In this document: piece after piece, positions 52,418-61,484 of the stretch
How the letters are laid out: each line of letters begins with the position of its first letter
How positions within the stretch are numbered: position 1 is the first letter of the stretch
Assembly (NCBI GenBank): GCA_023134145.1
Contig: JAGLUW010000026.1
Span: 1-64,000, forward strand
Length of the DNA stretch: 64,000 nt
Direction: 5' to 3'
Source: Sulfuriflexus sp.
Lineage (GTDB): Bacteria > Pseudomonadota > Gammaproteobacteria > AKS1
The notes under the pieces: model-generated
Seen by the model: the letters and a program-made list of their open reading frames with translations, nothing else
What the model was told of the DNA's origin: nothing
Database searches by the model: none
Translations under genes and position numbers: made by a program

Positions 52418-52842
52418 TGGCGGATTTACATCCTCAGTTAGAAAAAGACTGTGTGGTACTTGGGCAGTTTTTACTCAGTAAGTTATTACTGATACGCGAT
52501 GCAAATTACCCTTGGTTGATTCTGGTTCCTGATCGCGAAGCGGTAACTGAAATATTTCAGTTAGATGAAGCCGATCAACAACAGCTGCAACGTGAATCAA
52601 ATTGCATCGCACAATTATTGGTAAAAGAATTTAATGCAGATAAGATTAATATTGCCGCATTGGGTAATGTTGTACCGCAGTTACATATTCACCATGTGGC
52701 ACGTTACGTAGATGATATTGCATGGCCTGCCCCTGTTTGGGGAGCGCATCCCGCTAAGCCTTATTCGGAAGATGAATTAGAAAAAATGATTGCGAGAGTG
52801 AAACGGGCGCTTGCTGAGCAGTTTGATTTTTTACCGAGCTAA
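52417..52842 (+). CDS. HIT-family hydrolase
   Basis: A 141-residue histidine-triad protein. The motif LHIHHVAR (about residue 89-96) follows the HxHxH pattern, and the N-terminal YPWLILVPDREAVTEI is typical of the dinucleoside-polyphosphate/AMP-lysine-type branch. It probably hydrolyses a nucleotide conjugate. It is translationally coupled to the SulP gene (TAATG). The 3' end overlaps the convergent DUF2288 gene by four bases. Confidence 0.9.
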   Translation: MADLHPQLEKDCVVLGQFLLSKLLLIRDANYPWLILVPDREAVTEIFQLDEADQQQLQRESNCIAQLLVKEFNADKINIAALGNVVPQLHIHHVARYVDDIAWPAPVWGAHPAKPYSEDELEKMIARVKRALAEQFDFLPS

Positions 52843-53168
52843 TTATTTTCATCTTTAGATTTTTCTTGCACTAACACCCACGGTGCGACTACGACTGACC
52901 AGAATTCTGTATTGTTTTCATTCCAGCGTCGCGCATCATCATCCAATGCGCGGGAAATCTTTTCTTCTTCGATCCATTTAGCAACTTGAGTTTGATCATC
53001 AGCGGCAAAGCGTCCAGCCACTTCAATGAGATCGAGTTCAGTACCAATAACGACGACTAAGCCTTTGGCAAAATGGCGTACTAGTTCACTCCACTCAACC
53101 GCCCCTGTTTCAAGATTGATCTTTTGGCGTAATTCTTCGCTGTTTAATTCAATGCGTTCGTCCGACAT
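52839..53168 (-). CDS. DUF2288 family protein
   Basis: A 109-residue soluble protein. INLETGAVEWSELVRHFAKG, then VVVIGTELDLIEVAGRFAAD and NNTEFWSVVVAPWVLVQEK define DUF2288. No signal peptide or cysteine. I chose the ATG at 53168 because GGA is 8 bases upstream; an ATG four codons earlier is possible. No function is known. Confidence 0.87.
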   Translation of the reverse strand: MSDERIELNSEELRQKINLETGAVEWSELVRHFAKGLVVVIGTELDLIEVAGRFAADDQTQVAKWIEEEKISRALDDDARRWNENNTEFWSVVVAPWVLVQEKSKDENN

Positions 53169-53325
53169 ATTTTGTTCCATTGGTTTGCTACGGCTATTAT
53201 ACGCGAAGACAGCTGATTTATGCTTAATTGCGTGCGTATATTACTTGTATTCATGGTATTAGCACATCGAAAAATGCATACTGAGGTCACAGAATTATGA
53301 TGATTTATACGGTAATCTCAATAGT

Positions 53326-54618
53326 ATGGAATGGTTCAATAGTATTTTAAGCTTCTTACAAGACTGGTTTAGTGTGATGCTGACGCCTGCGGGTGCTTGG
53401 CAATTGGGTTGTATTATTGCCGGTGGCGTAATCGGTTGGTTAGCGCATCGACGTTGGCAATCATTTATTGTTCGGCAAATTGGTGAAAGTGAAAAACGTG
53501 GTTTTCGACGCATGGCAATGCGTGGTTCGGTACGAGTTGTTTTCCCCTTGGCAATGGCCATTGTGGTGCAGGTTTCCGCAGGTGTTTTATCTCAATTTAG
53601 TGTACTTACTCCCTTACTCGATTTATTAGTTCCTCTCTTATTATCTTTGGCAGCGATACGCGTCATTGTGTATGCCTTGCGCCGAGCTTTTGGGCCAAGC
53701 CCGGCTCTACGTGCATGGGAAGGATTGATCGGTACGCTTATTTGGGGCGCGGTGGCACTGCACCTATTAGGTTGGTTGCCGGATGTATTAGCAACGCTAG
53801 ATGGCATTGGTATTACTTTAGGTACAAACAGAGTAACAATGCTTTCCGTGTTACAACTCGGATTTGCGATTGCGGTATTTATGGTAATGGCAAGTTGGTT
53901 ATCTCGTTATATTGAGCAACGTGCCAAACGTTCGGAATATTTAAGTGTCAGCATGCAAGTTGGCTTGAGCAAGCTCAGTAAGGTTTTGTTGTATACCATT
54001 GCGATATTAATTGCATTGAATAGTGTTGGTATTGATTTAACAACATTGACGGTCTTTGGTGGTGCTTTAGGTGTTGGTCTTGGTTTTGGTTTACAACGAA
54101 TCGCGAGTAACTTTATTAGTGGTTTCATTTTATTATTTGATCGTTCTATTAAATTAGGCGATGTCATTACCATCGGCGAGCGTTTTGGTTGGGTCGTAGC
54201 GATGCATGCGCGTTATATTGTTGTGCGTGATCGTGACGGTGTTGAGACATTAATACCTAATGAAAACTTAATAACCTCTGATGTAGTAAATTGGAGTTAT
54301 AGCGATAAACATGTGCGCGTAAAAATCCCCGTACAAATTAGTTATGATGATGATCCTGAGCAGGCAATGAAATTAATGGTTGATGCTTGTAGTGTGAGTA
54401 GTCGAGTATTAAAGAATCCTGAACCACAAACACGTATGTTGGCGTTTGGAGATAGTGGTATCAATCTTGAGTTACGCCTGTGGTTGGATGATCCTGAGGA
54501 CGGTGTTGGTAGTGTGAGATCAGATATTAATCTGGCAATCTGGAAAGCATTTAAACAGCACAAAATCACTATTCCTTTTCCACAGCGTGTTGTGCATTTA
54601 TTAAATGATGAGAAATAA
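53326..54618 (+). CDS. MscS-family mechanosensitive channel
   Basis: A 430-residue membrane protein. Five or six membrane helices in the first 260 residues end in the Gly/Ala-rich pore helix LTVFGGALGVGLGFGLQRIASNFISGFILLF (about 240-270), the MscS signature; a soluble vestibule (about 270-425) follows. It opens under membrane tension and releases solutes. Transcribed with the small membrane protein downstream (11 bases). Confidence 0.93.
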   Translation: MEWFNSILSFLQDWFSVMLTPAGAWQLGCIIAGGVIGWLAHRRWQSFIVRQIGESEKRGFRRMAMRGSVRVVFPLAMAIVVQVSAGVLSQFSVLTPLLDLLVPLLLSLAAIRVIVYALRRAFGPSPALRAWEGLIGTLIWGAVALHLLGWLPDVLATLDGIGITLGTNRVTMLSVLQLGFAIAVFMVMASWLSRYIEQRAKRSEYLSVSMQVGLSKLSKVLLYTIAILIALNSVGIDLTTLTVFGGALGVGLGFGLQRIASNFISGFILLFDRSIKLGDVITIGERFGWVVAMHARYIVVRDRDGVETLIPNENLITSDVVNWSYSDKHVRVKIPVQISYDDDPEQAMKLMVDACSVSSRVLKNPEPQTRMLAFGDSGINLELRLWLDDPEDGVGSVRSDINLAIWKAFKQHKITIPFPQRVVHLLNDEK

Positions 54619-54629
54619 AGAAGTATTGT

Positions 54630-54845
54630 ATGCGTTATAGAGAAGGGCAGGATATAAATAACCTGCAACCAGAAAGCTTAACAGATGGTGTTAGTGATAT
54701 AACCGTCGCCTACACTTTGATTATGGCTTTTATTTTTATTGCCATGGGACGTTATGGGAAACAACGTTGGTTAATATTTTGGGGCATAATCACCATTTTT
54801 ATGGTGATTTGCTACTATGTGATTGGTTGGTTTGATTTACTTTAG
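54630..54845 (+). CDS. Small membrane protein
   Basis: A 71-residue protein with two hydrophobic segments (about 26-40 and 46-70) separated by a short charged loop (GRYGKQRWL). I do not recognise the family. It starts 11 bases after the MscS gene stop and is followed 17 bases later by the tatD-type gene, so it is probably part of that transcript. Confidence 0.65.
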   Translation: MRYREGQDINNLQPESLTDGVSDITVAYTLIMAFIFIAMGRYGKQRWLIFWGIITIFMVICYYVIGWFDLL

Positions 54846-54862
54846 TAAATGATAATAATTTT

Positions 54863-55633
54863 ATGCAATTAATAGATACACATTGTCACCTCGATCGAGA
54901 TAGCTTTAGCAAAGACAGGCTTGAGATTATTGAGCATTGTCGTGAGATGGGAATTAATAAAATTGTTGTACCCGCGATTGATCAGTCGGGTTGGCTGCAA
55001 TTATTAATGCTCTGCGAAACGCAAAAGGGACTCTATCCCGCTTTGGGTTTACACCCTATGTTTCTTTCTTCTCATAAAGATAAAGATGTTAAGTTACTAG
55101 AAAAATGGATAGAGGATCATCGTAAGCAAGTAGTTGCAGTGGGTGAGATTGGCCTAGATTATTATGACAAACAACTCGATCGTAAACGTCAACAAATACT
55201 TTTTGAAGCACAACTAGATATTGCGCAACAGGCAGATTTACCAGTCATACTACATGTGCGTAAGGCGCATGACCGTATTATTAAAACGCTGAAGAAGTTT
55301 AAAGTAAAAGGTGGAATTATTCATGCCTATAGTGGCAGTGAACAGCAAGCAATAAAGTATATCGACATGGGGTTCAAGCTTGGTTTTGGTGGCAGCGTGA
55401 CTTATGAAAAGGCCAAACGAATTCACCGTTTGGCAGTAAACCTTCCTCTTGATTCAATCGTCTTAGAAACGGATGCACCTGACATGGTGGTTTCAGCACA
55501 TCATGGTGAGCGTAATAGTCCTGAATACTTGGTGGATGTATTAGATTCTCTTGTTGAGCTGCGAGATGAGTCTGCCGAAGATATTGCAGCCCAAACAACA
55601 CAAAATGCGATTGACGTGTTGGCGTTAAATTAA
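54863..55633 (+). CDS. TatD-family metal-dependent hydrolase
   Basis: A 256-residue TIM-barrel DNase/hydrolase. Metal-binding motif DTHCHLD at residues 5-11; VAVGEIGLDYYD (about 90), HVRKAHD (about 131), HAYSGS (about 153) and ETDAPDM complete the active site. TatD proteins are exo-DNases implicated in oxidative DNA damage and apoptosis-like death. tcdA follows 3 bases later. Confidence 0.93.
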   Translation: MQLIDTHCHLDRDSFSKDRLEIIEHCREMGINKIVVPAIDQSGWLQLLMLCETQKGLYPALGLHPMFLSSHKDKDVKLLEKWIEDHRKQVVAVGEIGLDYYDKQLDRKRQQILFEAQLDIAQQADLPVILHVRKAHDRIIKTLKKFKVKGGIIHAYSGSEQQAIKYIDMGFKLGFGGSVTYEKAKRIHRLAVNLPLDSIVLETDAPDMVVSAHHGERNSPEYLVDVLDSLVELRDESAEDIAAQTTQNAIDVLALN

Positions 55634-55636
55634 GCT

Positions 55637-56428
55637 ATGAGCGAATCAGATTATCAACAACGGTTCGGTGGGATCCGTCGTTTATATGGTGCGGCCGAAC
55701 AAGATTGTATTCAAGCAATGCACGTGTGTGTCATTGGCGTAGGTGGTGTCGGTTCATGGGCCGTTGAGGCACTTGCGAGAACAGGCGTCGGTAAATTAAC
55801 CTTAATTGATTACGATACCATTGCACCGAGTAATATTAACCGACAGCTACATGCAACCGATGACACATTGGAAGAAAAGAAGTCGGAGGTATTAGCCGCT
55901 AGAGTGAAATCAATTAATCCTCAATGTGATGTAGCGGTTATTGATGATTTTATTACGTTGGATACCTTGGAAGATTATCTCGATCGTGGATACAGTTATG
56001 TGATTGATGCTATTGATAGCATTAAATTTAAATCAGGCATTATCTACTACTGTAAACGAAATAAGATCCCTGTAATAACAACCGGTGGTGCGGGTGGTCT
56101 AATTGATCCTACACAAATTAAAATTCGCGATTTGAATAAAACTCACAATGATCCTCTTGCAGCAAAGGTACGTTCTTTTTTACGTGGACAGTATGGTTAT
56201 ACGCGTAATACACAGCGTTACTTTGGTATCGAGTGTGTCTATTCTTTAGAGCAACCACGTTATCCGAAAGAAGATGGCAAGGTAGGTTTTGAAAAGCCCG
56301 GTATTCATGGTGTTTCTATGGATTGTAACTTTGCCTATGGTTCATCGACGATGGTAACTGCATCATTTGGTTTTATTGCAGCAGCGCGTGTAATCGAAAA
56401 AACCTTGAAGAAACAGAGCAAAGCTTAA
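55637..56428 (+). CDS. tcdA: tRNA threonylcarbamoyladenosine dehydratase TcdA (CsdL)
   Basis: A 263-residue E1-like enzyme that cyclises t6A37 to ct6A in tRNA using ATP. The ATP-binding motif GVGGVGSWAVEALARTGVG (residues 33-51) and Asp/Arg block IDYDTIAPSNINRQLHA are intact, as is TTGGAGGLIDPTQIK. It is full length. E. coli CsdL works with CsdA/CsdE, which are not in this window. The 3' end overlaps the convergent PilZ gene by four bases. Confidence 0.95.
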   Translation: MSESDYQQRFGGIRRLYGAAEQDCIQAMHVCVIGVGGVGSWAVEALARTGVGKLTLIDYDTIAPSNINRQLHATDDTLEEKKSEVLAARVKSINPQCDVAVIDDFITLDTLEDYLDRGYSYVIDAIDSIKFKSGIIYYCKRNKIPVITTGGAGGLIDPTQIKIRDLNKTHNDPLAAKVRSFLRGQYGYTRNTQRYFGIECVYSLEQPRYPKEDGKVGFEKPGIHGVSMDCNFAYGSSTMVTASFGFIAAARVIEKTLKKQSKA

Positions 56429-56877
56429 TTTGTTTTCTTAGGTGTTGCTGGGCTTAGGTAGCGGCGTTGTTTTGTTTCTATTGGATAGTAACTTCGCCAT
56501 TGCAACATCTTATGCATTGCACGAATAGTTTCTCTATCTGCTTTACTAAAACGCACGGCAAGTCCTTTACCCTCTTTGCGAATAGCACGAGCAATAATGA
56601 CAGGTTGTTTTAATTGTAAGCGTTGTAATGCAGGGAAAGATATTTCAAGTAGGCGATGTTTTGGAAAACCTAATTCTTCTGTTAAGAGAAAAGCACCACC
56701 CATACTGACATCTTGGGTCTTGCAGGCAATAAGCTGTTCGCCACCGCGTCGCCAAAGACGTATTTCAACATCAAATTTAATTTGGCGTCGTTGCCAATTC
56801 CGTGATTCCATTACCCGTATCCCTTTAAGAGATTTTATTATTTTAAGCTGTTCTGCGACAGTTGAGTTAGTTTGCAC
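56425..56877 (-). CDS. PilZ-domain c-di-GMP-binding protein
   Basis: A 150-residue protein with a single PilZ domain from about residue 20. RRQIKFDVEIRLWRRG is the RxxxR-type motif, and DVSMGGAFLLTEE the (D/N)xSxxG motif, so c-di-GMP binding is expected. Two diguanylate cyclases occur elsewhere in the window (22.4 and 40.2 kb). The target is unknown. Its upstream neighbour on the same strand is the TlpA-like gene, 22 bases away. Confidence 0.9.
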   Translation of the reverse strand: MQTNSTVAEQLKIIKSLKGIRVMESRNWQRRQIKFDVEIRLWRRGGEQLIACKTQDVSMGGAFLLTEELGFPKHRLLEISFPALQRLQLKQPVIIARAIRKEGKGLAVRFSKADRETIRAMHKMLQWRSYYPIETKQRRYLSPATPKKTN

Positions 56878-56899
56878 TTGTTGGCAAGCTAGGTAAATA

Positions 56900-57436
56900 C
56901 TATTTTTCTTGATCTTGTGTTTTTGCTGTAGATAATTGCTTTAAAAAGTTTTGATAGAGTGGTTTATGCCAATCTTGGCCACCAATCACTACATATTGTA
57001 TCTGCCCATTTGGATCGACAAGGTAAGTAGAGGGCAGGCCTCGAGGCTTCCATAACTCGGTAGTAAGGCCATCACGATCTAGTAGTGTATTCACTTCAGG
57101 GGCAACGGCACCGAGAAAATTAAAAATAGTATCTTCTGATTCGGCTGTGTTGACGATGAAAAAATCAATATTGTCTTTGCTCATGTCTTGAATTAAGGAT
57201 TGGATAGTAGGCATTTCTCTACGGCAGGGGCCACACCAGCTTGCCCAAAAATGTACAAATGCCCATCTTCTATTTTTTGTTGATAAGGTAAATTTATTAC
57301 CATCCATATTTTCAAGGCTGAGCGGTGGAGCCATTCTTGGTGTAATTTTAATAATGCCTTTGGGGGCATCAGTAGCCGCGTATAGTGATACTGATGGCAG
57401 TGCGAGGAATAATAAAAGAATCAGTATTTTTTTCAT
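56900..57436 (-). CDS. TlpA/ResA-like periplasmic thioredoxin
   Basis: A 178-residue exported thioredoxin-fold protein. Signal peptide 1-20 (ending LYA), AhpC/TSA-like domain with WASWCGPCRREMP (active site CGPC, about residue 68) and PSTYLVDPNGQIQYVV. It probably reduces disulfides of cytochrome c or other periplasmic partners. Its start overlaps the end of the secreted hypothetical gene upstream by four bases. The dihaem cytochrome-DUF302 gene is divergent 690 bases away, so it may serve haem attachment there. Confidence 0.9.
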   Translation of the reverse strand: MKKILILLLFLALPSVSLYAATDAPKGIIKITPRMAPPLSLENMDGNKFTLSTKNRRWAFVHFWASWCGPCRREMPTIQSLIQDMSKDNIDFFIVNTAESEDTIFNFLGAVAPEVNTLLDRDGLTTELWKPRGLPSTYLVDPNGQIQYVVIGGQDWHKPLYQNFLKQLSTAKTQDQEK

Positions 57437-58005
57437 GGTGCGGGGTCTTCTGCACAGCGTAAATTTTTGAAGGTGATAATTAAAGGCTTCGCATTGCTAT
57501 TCATTTCTTTAGCAAAACGTGCGGTTAGAGTGAAGGGGGTATTGATTCTTGCTAGTGTTATATTTCCACCTTCATGTTCATCGGGCTGAAAATCGAGTTG
57601 ATTAGGTAGTAAGGTCCAGCGAAAGGTCGATTGAAATCGTTGTGGTAAATTGAGTTTCTTCCAGCGTTGAATCCAGTGAGCTCGACTCAGCAATGAAAGC
57701 GTCTCTGTTGCAGTCGTAAATGTCCAATTATTAGTATTTAGTTTTAAAATACTTTGGCTTTTATTATGAATGCCGATAGTAAAAAAGCAGGCATCGCGTG
57801 TTGCATTAATAGCATTGATTGGAAATTCGCGGCCTTCATAAAAAGCGGCCATTTGTTGTGCGGTGCGAGGGATAACTACCATTTTTATTTCTGGGTTTTT
57901 GAACACATGACGTTTTGGCGCAGCCTGTGCGCTGCTTATTGTCAGCGCGCAAATTAGCAGGAGAAAGGTGCTAGGATACTTGGTATGAAGGAGCAGTGAA
58001 TTCAT
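57433..58005 (-). CDS. Secreted hypothetical protein
   Basis: A 190-residue exported protein with signal peptide 1-28 (FLLLICALTISSAQA). The mature part is beta-rich with two cysteines (DACFFTIG, LRCAEDPAP) that could form a disulfide. No family recognised. The start is uncertain: ATG at 58005 gives a clean signal peptide; ATG at 58017 adds 4 residues, and another at 58062 adds 19. It precedes the TlpA-like gene with a four-base overlap, so the two work together. Confidence 0.7.
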   Translation of the reverse strand: MNSLLLHTKYPSTFLLLICALTISSAQAAPKRHVFKNPEIKMVVIPRTAQQMAAFYEGREFPINAINATRDACFFTIGIHNKSQSILKLNTNNWTFTTATETLSLLSRAHWIQRWKKLNLPQRFQSTFRWTLLPNQLDFQPDEHEGGNITLARINTPFTLTARFAKEMNSNAKPLIITFKNLRCAEDPAP

Positions 58006-58124
58006 TCTATGTATCATATAGTGAATTATCGGTATTCGGAAACGACACATGATCTGGATCAACGCGCTAGCAGTAATTCTATATTAGGGTATACTTATAT
58101 TCCTTGTTAACGAGGTTTGAAAAT

Positions 58125-59183
58125 ATGTTGTCAGTATTAGGTATAAAGGTCTCAGTTCGCAGTTGGTTGGTTCCTGTATTGATGTTGATTTCAGTTGCGG
58201 TCAACGCAGCGCCAAATGGTCAGCTTTTGTATGAAACTAATTGTGCCTCTTGTCATGGGGGTAATGGAAAGGGCGGGGTTGGGGTACCAATTTCTCTGCC
58301 AAGTTTTTTACACAGCGTGCCTGATACCTATTTAGAAAAAACAATTCGTTATGGCCGACCTGGCCGAGTAATGCCACCGTTTAAGTATTTGAGTGACGCA
58401 CAAATTAAGGCAATTGTTGGACATTTACGTAATTTTGCTCCGGGAAAATATCCTGAATCCTTGCATGCCTTAGTTAAAGGTGACATTAAACGTGGCAAAA
58501 AATTGTTTGGCCAGCATTGTGCAAGTTGTCACGGAGTAAATGGTGAAGGGGGAAAAGGCACTGGCGTAACATTTTCTCGACCACGTGAGTTACCGATTAT
58601 TGCACCATCAATTAGTAATCCCGGTTTTCTTCTGGCCGCAACAGATCACATGATTAAATCAACATTAATGAATGGGCGGCAAGGTACACCAATGCAGTCA
58701 TTTCTAAAAATGGGTTTAACTGAAAAAGATATTGATGATCTTGTAAGTTATGTTCGCAGTTTTGAAAATGTAAAGGCAAAGAAAAAGTTCACAGAAGAAT
58801 CAGCGATTATGGTTTTCGACTCGCCTAATGATTTAAAGACCACCGTAGAAAACCTTAAGAATGCAGCGGGAGCAGAAAACTTTAGAATTATTCGCGTGCA
58901 AGATCTTGAAGAAGGCTTAGTTAAAAAAGGTGCTGAGAGTGGTCGTGAGGTTGTGATCTACTTCTGTAATTTTCAGACCCTTAATGAAGTGCTGGGCGTT
59001 GATCCTCGCGTAGGCTTATTTTTGCCATGTCGAGTCACGGTGGTTGAACGAGAAGGTAAGGTGCAAGTAATGGCGATTAATCCACGTTACTTAAGTGCGA
59101 TGTATAACAATGACGAGCTGGATAAATTCTGTGATCAGATGTTTGAGATTTATACCAATATTATTGAGGAGGCAACACTATGA
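58125..59183 (+). CDS. Dihaem cytochrome c fused to a DUF302 domain
   Basis: A 352-residue exported protein. Signal peptide (about 1-28, ending VNA), two class I cytochrome c domains with haem motifs NCASCHGGNGKGGVG (about 41) and HCASCHGVNGEGGKG (about 130), each followed by a downstream Met region, then a C-terminal DUF302 domain (about 220-350; MVFDSPNDLKTTVENLKNAA). GAGG 9 bases before the ATG (58125) supports the start. DUF302 proteins recur near sulfur-oxidation genes; the DUF302 fold may bind ligand for the cytochrome to oxidise. Next gene overlaps by four bases. Confidence 0.88.
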   Translation: MLSVLGIKVSVRSWLVPVLMLISVAVNAAPNGQLLYETNCASCHGGNGKGGVGVPISLPSFLHSVPDTYLEKTIRYGRPGRVMPPFKYLSDAQIKAIVGHLRNFAPGKYPESLHALVKGDIKRGKKLFGQHCASCHGVNGEGGKGTGVTFSRPRELPIIAPSISNPGFLLAATDHMIKSTLMNGRQGTPMQSFLKMGLTEKDIDDLVSYVRSFENVKAKKKFTEESAIMVFDSPNDLKTTVENLKNAAGAENFRIIRVQDLEEGLVKKGAESGREVVIYFCNFQTLNEVLGVDPRVGLFLPCRVTVVEREGKVQVMAINPRYLSAMYNNDELDKFCDQMFEIYTNIIEEATL

Positions 59184-59629
59184 GACGCTTATTAGCAGGA
59201 ATCTTAATGTTGGTTTTGTCAACAGTTTCGGCAGTAGCCAGTGAAAGTGATGGTTTGATTTTGCATCGTTCAATACAAAATTTCCCCGAAGCGATGTTAG
59301 CTTTACAAACATCAATTGGTGAACATGGTTATACGGTGAGTCGCGTACAACGTGTTGACATTGGTTTGACTAAATCAGGTTATAAGACAGATAAATATCG
59401 TATTGTATTTTTTGGCAAGAGCAGTGAAATAAGAGCGGTTAAGCAAAGCCAACCGCAACTTATTCCATACCTGCCACTTAAGGTTGTTATTTTTTCTGAG
59501 AATAATGAAACATTGCTGGTTGCTTCAAATATGACTCAGTTTTCTGAACTTGTGAATAATGAATATACAAAAACACTTTTGCAACGCTGGAATAATGATA
59601 TTCAATCAATATTCAGCGAGATAAAATAA
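59180..59629 (+). CDS. Secreted DUF302 protein
   Basis: A 149-residue exported protein: signal peptide 1-20 (ending AVAS), then one DUF302 domain (about 25-145; NFPEAMLALQTSIGEHGYTV, VIFSENNETLLVASNM). No cysteine in the mature part. The ATG overlaps the stop of the cytochrome-DUF302 gene (ATGA), so both are made together and may form a complex with two DUF302 domains. Confidence 0.88.
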   Translation: MRRLLAGILMLVLSTVSAVASESDGLILHRSIQNFPEAMLALQTSIGEHGYTVSRVQRVDIGLTKSGYKTDKYRIVFFGKSSEIRAVKQSQPQLIPYLPLKVVIFSENNETLLVASNMTQFSELVNNEYTKTLLQRWNNDIQSIFSEIK

Positions 59630-59641
59630 AATCATTTTATC

Positions 59642-60124
59642 TTAGTGGTGATGACCGTCGGGACCGTGTACATGACCATGTTCTAGTTCTTCGGCACTTG
59701 CATCGCGAATTTCCATTATTTGAACTTCAAAGTGGAGAGTCACACCAGCAAGTGGGTGGTTGCCATCGACAGTGATGTTGTCGTCATCAATGGCAGTAAT
59801 CGTAACCATGATTTCTTGTCCATCCGGTGATGCAGCATGGAACTGTTGGCCGACTTCAATGCCTTCTTCTGTACCAAACATATCTTTAGGTACAACTTGA
59901 CTCATATCATCGTTACGTTCGCCATAGCCATCGGCAGGCACGATGCTGACAGATAATTCGTCATTGACCGCTTTTCCTTCTAAGGCACTTTCTAGGCCCG
60001 GAATGATATTTTGCGCACCATGAAGGTAAACGAAATCACTATTTTGGGCGCTATCGAGAATTTTTTTGTCATCGTCACGTAGGATGTAATTGATCGTAAC
60101 GACCTTGTTTTCTGCTATTTTCAT
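59642..60124 (-). CDS. slyD: FKBP-type prolyl isomerase SlyD
   Basis: A 160-residue SlyD-type protein: FKBP domain (YILRDDDKKILDSAQ, YLHGAQNIIPGLESALEG) with the IF insert domain (about 70-120), and a His-rich tail (HGHVHGPDGHHH) that binds nickel. It acts as a chaperone, prolyl isomerase and metal donor. The tail is shorter than in E. coli. Transcribed alone. Confidence 0.95.
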   Translation of the reverse strand: MKIAENKVVTINYILRDDDKKILDSAQNSDFVYLHGAQNIIPGLESALEGKAVNDELSVSIVPADGYGERNDDMSQVVPKDMFGTEEGIEVGQQFHAASPDGQEIMVTITAIDDDNITVDGNHPLAGVTLHFEVQIMEIRDASAEELEHGHVHGPDGHHH

Positions 60125-60270
60125 GGAGAATTTCCTAGTAAATAATTAGCTGGATAGGTGAAATTGATGCGATTATATCAGCTGCTGACGGTTCAGATCT
60201 ATTTCAATTACTTGGTATTTGCTTAGTTTTACTGCTTATAATGGAAATTCATGGAGTTGAGAGAGTAATA

Positions 60271-60510
60271 ATGAGCCGAATCCCCATTGATCCTGAGAGC
60301 GATGTTGTCGAAGAACATTACGCGGTGATTTATGCACCACGCCGTCATCGTGACCGTTTCCCCGAAAATTGTGTTGAGGTTGTGGCGTCGGAGGAGCTAG
60401 CACGAACCAAGGCTGATCCGGCTAAAAAATTATATGCGGCTAAGGTAGTTGGGCCTTCTCGTTCATCAGAAGGACTTAGGTTATTTTATCTTGAGCAGTG
60501 GTTAGATTAA
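60271..60510 (+). CDS. Hypothetical basic/acidic small protein
   Basis: A 79-residue soluble protein, IPIDPESDVVEEHYAVIYAP, RRHRDRFPENCVEVVAS, KKLYAAKVVGPSRSSEG, LRLFYLEQWLD. The sequence is rich in charged residues and has one Cys. I do not recognise the family. I chose the ATG at 60271, with GAGAG upstream; an ATG ten codons earlier adds a less likely extension. It is divergent from slyD and convergent with hslO, whose stop is 1 base from its own. Confidence 0.65.
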   Translation: MSRIPIDPESDVVEEHYAVIYAPRRHRDRFPENCVEVVASEELARTKADPAKKLYAAKVVGPSRSSEGLRLFYLEQWLD

Positions 60511-61386
60511 TCAATGCTGTGTTGGAGGAAGTTCTGGCACAGCGTTGTCAGTAAATAATTGCACAGCATCGATACTATCAAAATCGTATTGTTGTTGGCA
60601 GAAACCACAATTGATACGAATGCTACCCTGTTCTTTGAGAATGTCTTGAACTTCTTTTTCACCTAGGTTGCGCAAGTTATCGGCAAAACGTTCGCGTGAA
60701 CAGTTACAACGAAATGCTACTGGGCTTGATTCATATAAACGAATATCTTCTTCGTGATAAAGGCGATGCAATAATTCTTCAGTGGGTAGTTCAAGTAACT
60801 CGTCGTCAGTAATTGTATTTGCTAACTGACAGGCACGGTTCCAAGCATCAGGATCATCGTCTTCATTCTGTTCAGGTAGTGCTTGTAACAATAAACCTGC
60901 TGCATGTTGTGAATTAGTCGCAAGCCAAAGATCGGTTGGCAGTTGCTCTGATTGTTGAAAGTAATTATGTAGTGCTTTGGCTAGAGACTCTTGGTGCATA
61001 TCAACAATACTTTGATAACGCTCACCAGACTCTTGTTCAATGGTAATTGTCAGTTGACCGCCATGACATAATTTTTCTAGAGAAGAATCAGTAATTTCAC
61101 CTTGCCATTCGGCCATGCCTCTAAAATGTTGAGACTCATTAACCTGCATCACTAACAATGTGACAGGGTTGCCATTTTGAATTTGTAACGTCAGTGAGCT
61201 ATTCGATTTAAGAGTTGCGCTAAGTAGACAGATAGCGGTGGCAGCTTGTCCCAATAAGTCTTCGATAATGGGCGGGTAGTCACGGCCTTCGAGCATAGTG
61301 CGCCAGCTATTATCTAAGCGCGTAAGAATGCCACGAACATTTGTATGTTCAAGAATAAAGCGACGTTGGCTGTCTGATTCAGACAT
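60511..61386 (-). CDS. hslO: Redox-regulated chaperone Hsp33
   Basis: A 291-residue redox-activated holdase. The C-terminal zinc switch has all four cysteines: FRCNCSRERF (CxC) and NCGFCQQQY (CxxC). Oxidation by peroxide or hypochlorite frees zinc and activates the chaperone. The N-terminal domain (QAATAICLLSATLKSNSSLTLQIQ) is intact. Transcribed alone; close to the msrA gene, another oxidative-damage function. Confidence 0.96.
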   Translation of the reverse strand: MSESDSQRRFILEHTNVRGILTRLDNSWRTMLEGRDYPPIIEDLLGQAATAICLLSATLKSNSSLTLQIQNGNPVTLLVMQVNESQHFRGMAEWQGEITDSSLEKLCHGGQLTITIEQESGERYQSIVDMHQESLAKALHNYFQQSEQLPTDLWLATNSQHAAGLLLQALPEQNEDDDPDAWNRACQLANTITDDELLELPTEELLHRLYHEEDIRLYESSPVAFRCNCSRERFADNLRNLGEKEVQDILKEQGSIRINCGFCQQQYDFDSIDAVQLFTDNAVPELPPTQH

Positions 61387-61429
61387 AAAACATTTCCATT
61401 ATCTGTTAGTTAACTGATTATAACTCAAT

Positions 61430-61465
61430 AAAAAACCCGTACCCTTCGTAAAAAAGGTACGGGTT
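61430..61465 (-). terminator. Terminator of the SYLF gene
   Basis: On the minus strand aacccgtacc and ggtacgggtt form a 10-bp stem, followed by T's. It lies 20 bases after the stop of the SYLF-domain gene. Confidence 0.88.
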
Positions 61466-61484
61466 CGAAAAAACATCCTATTAT

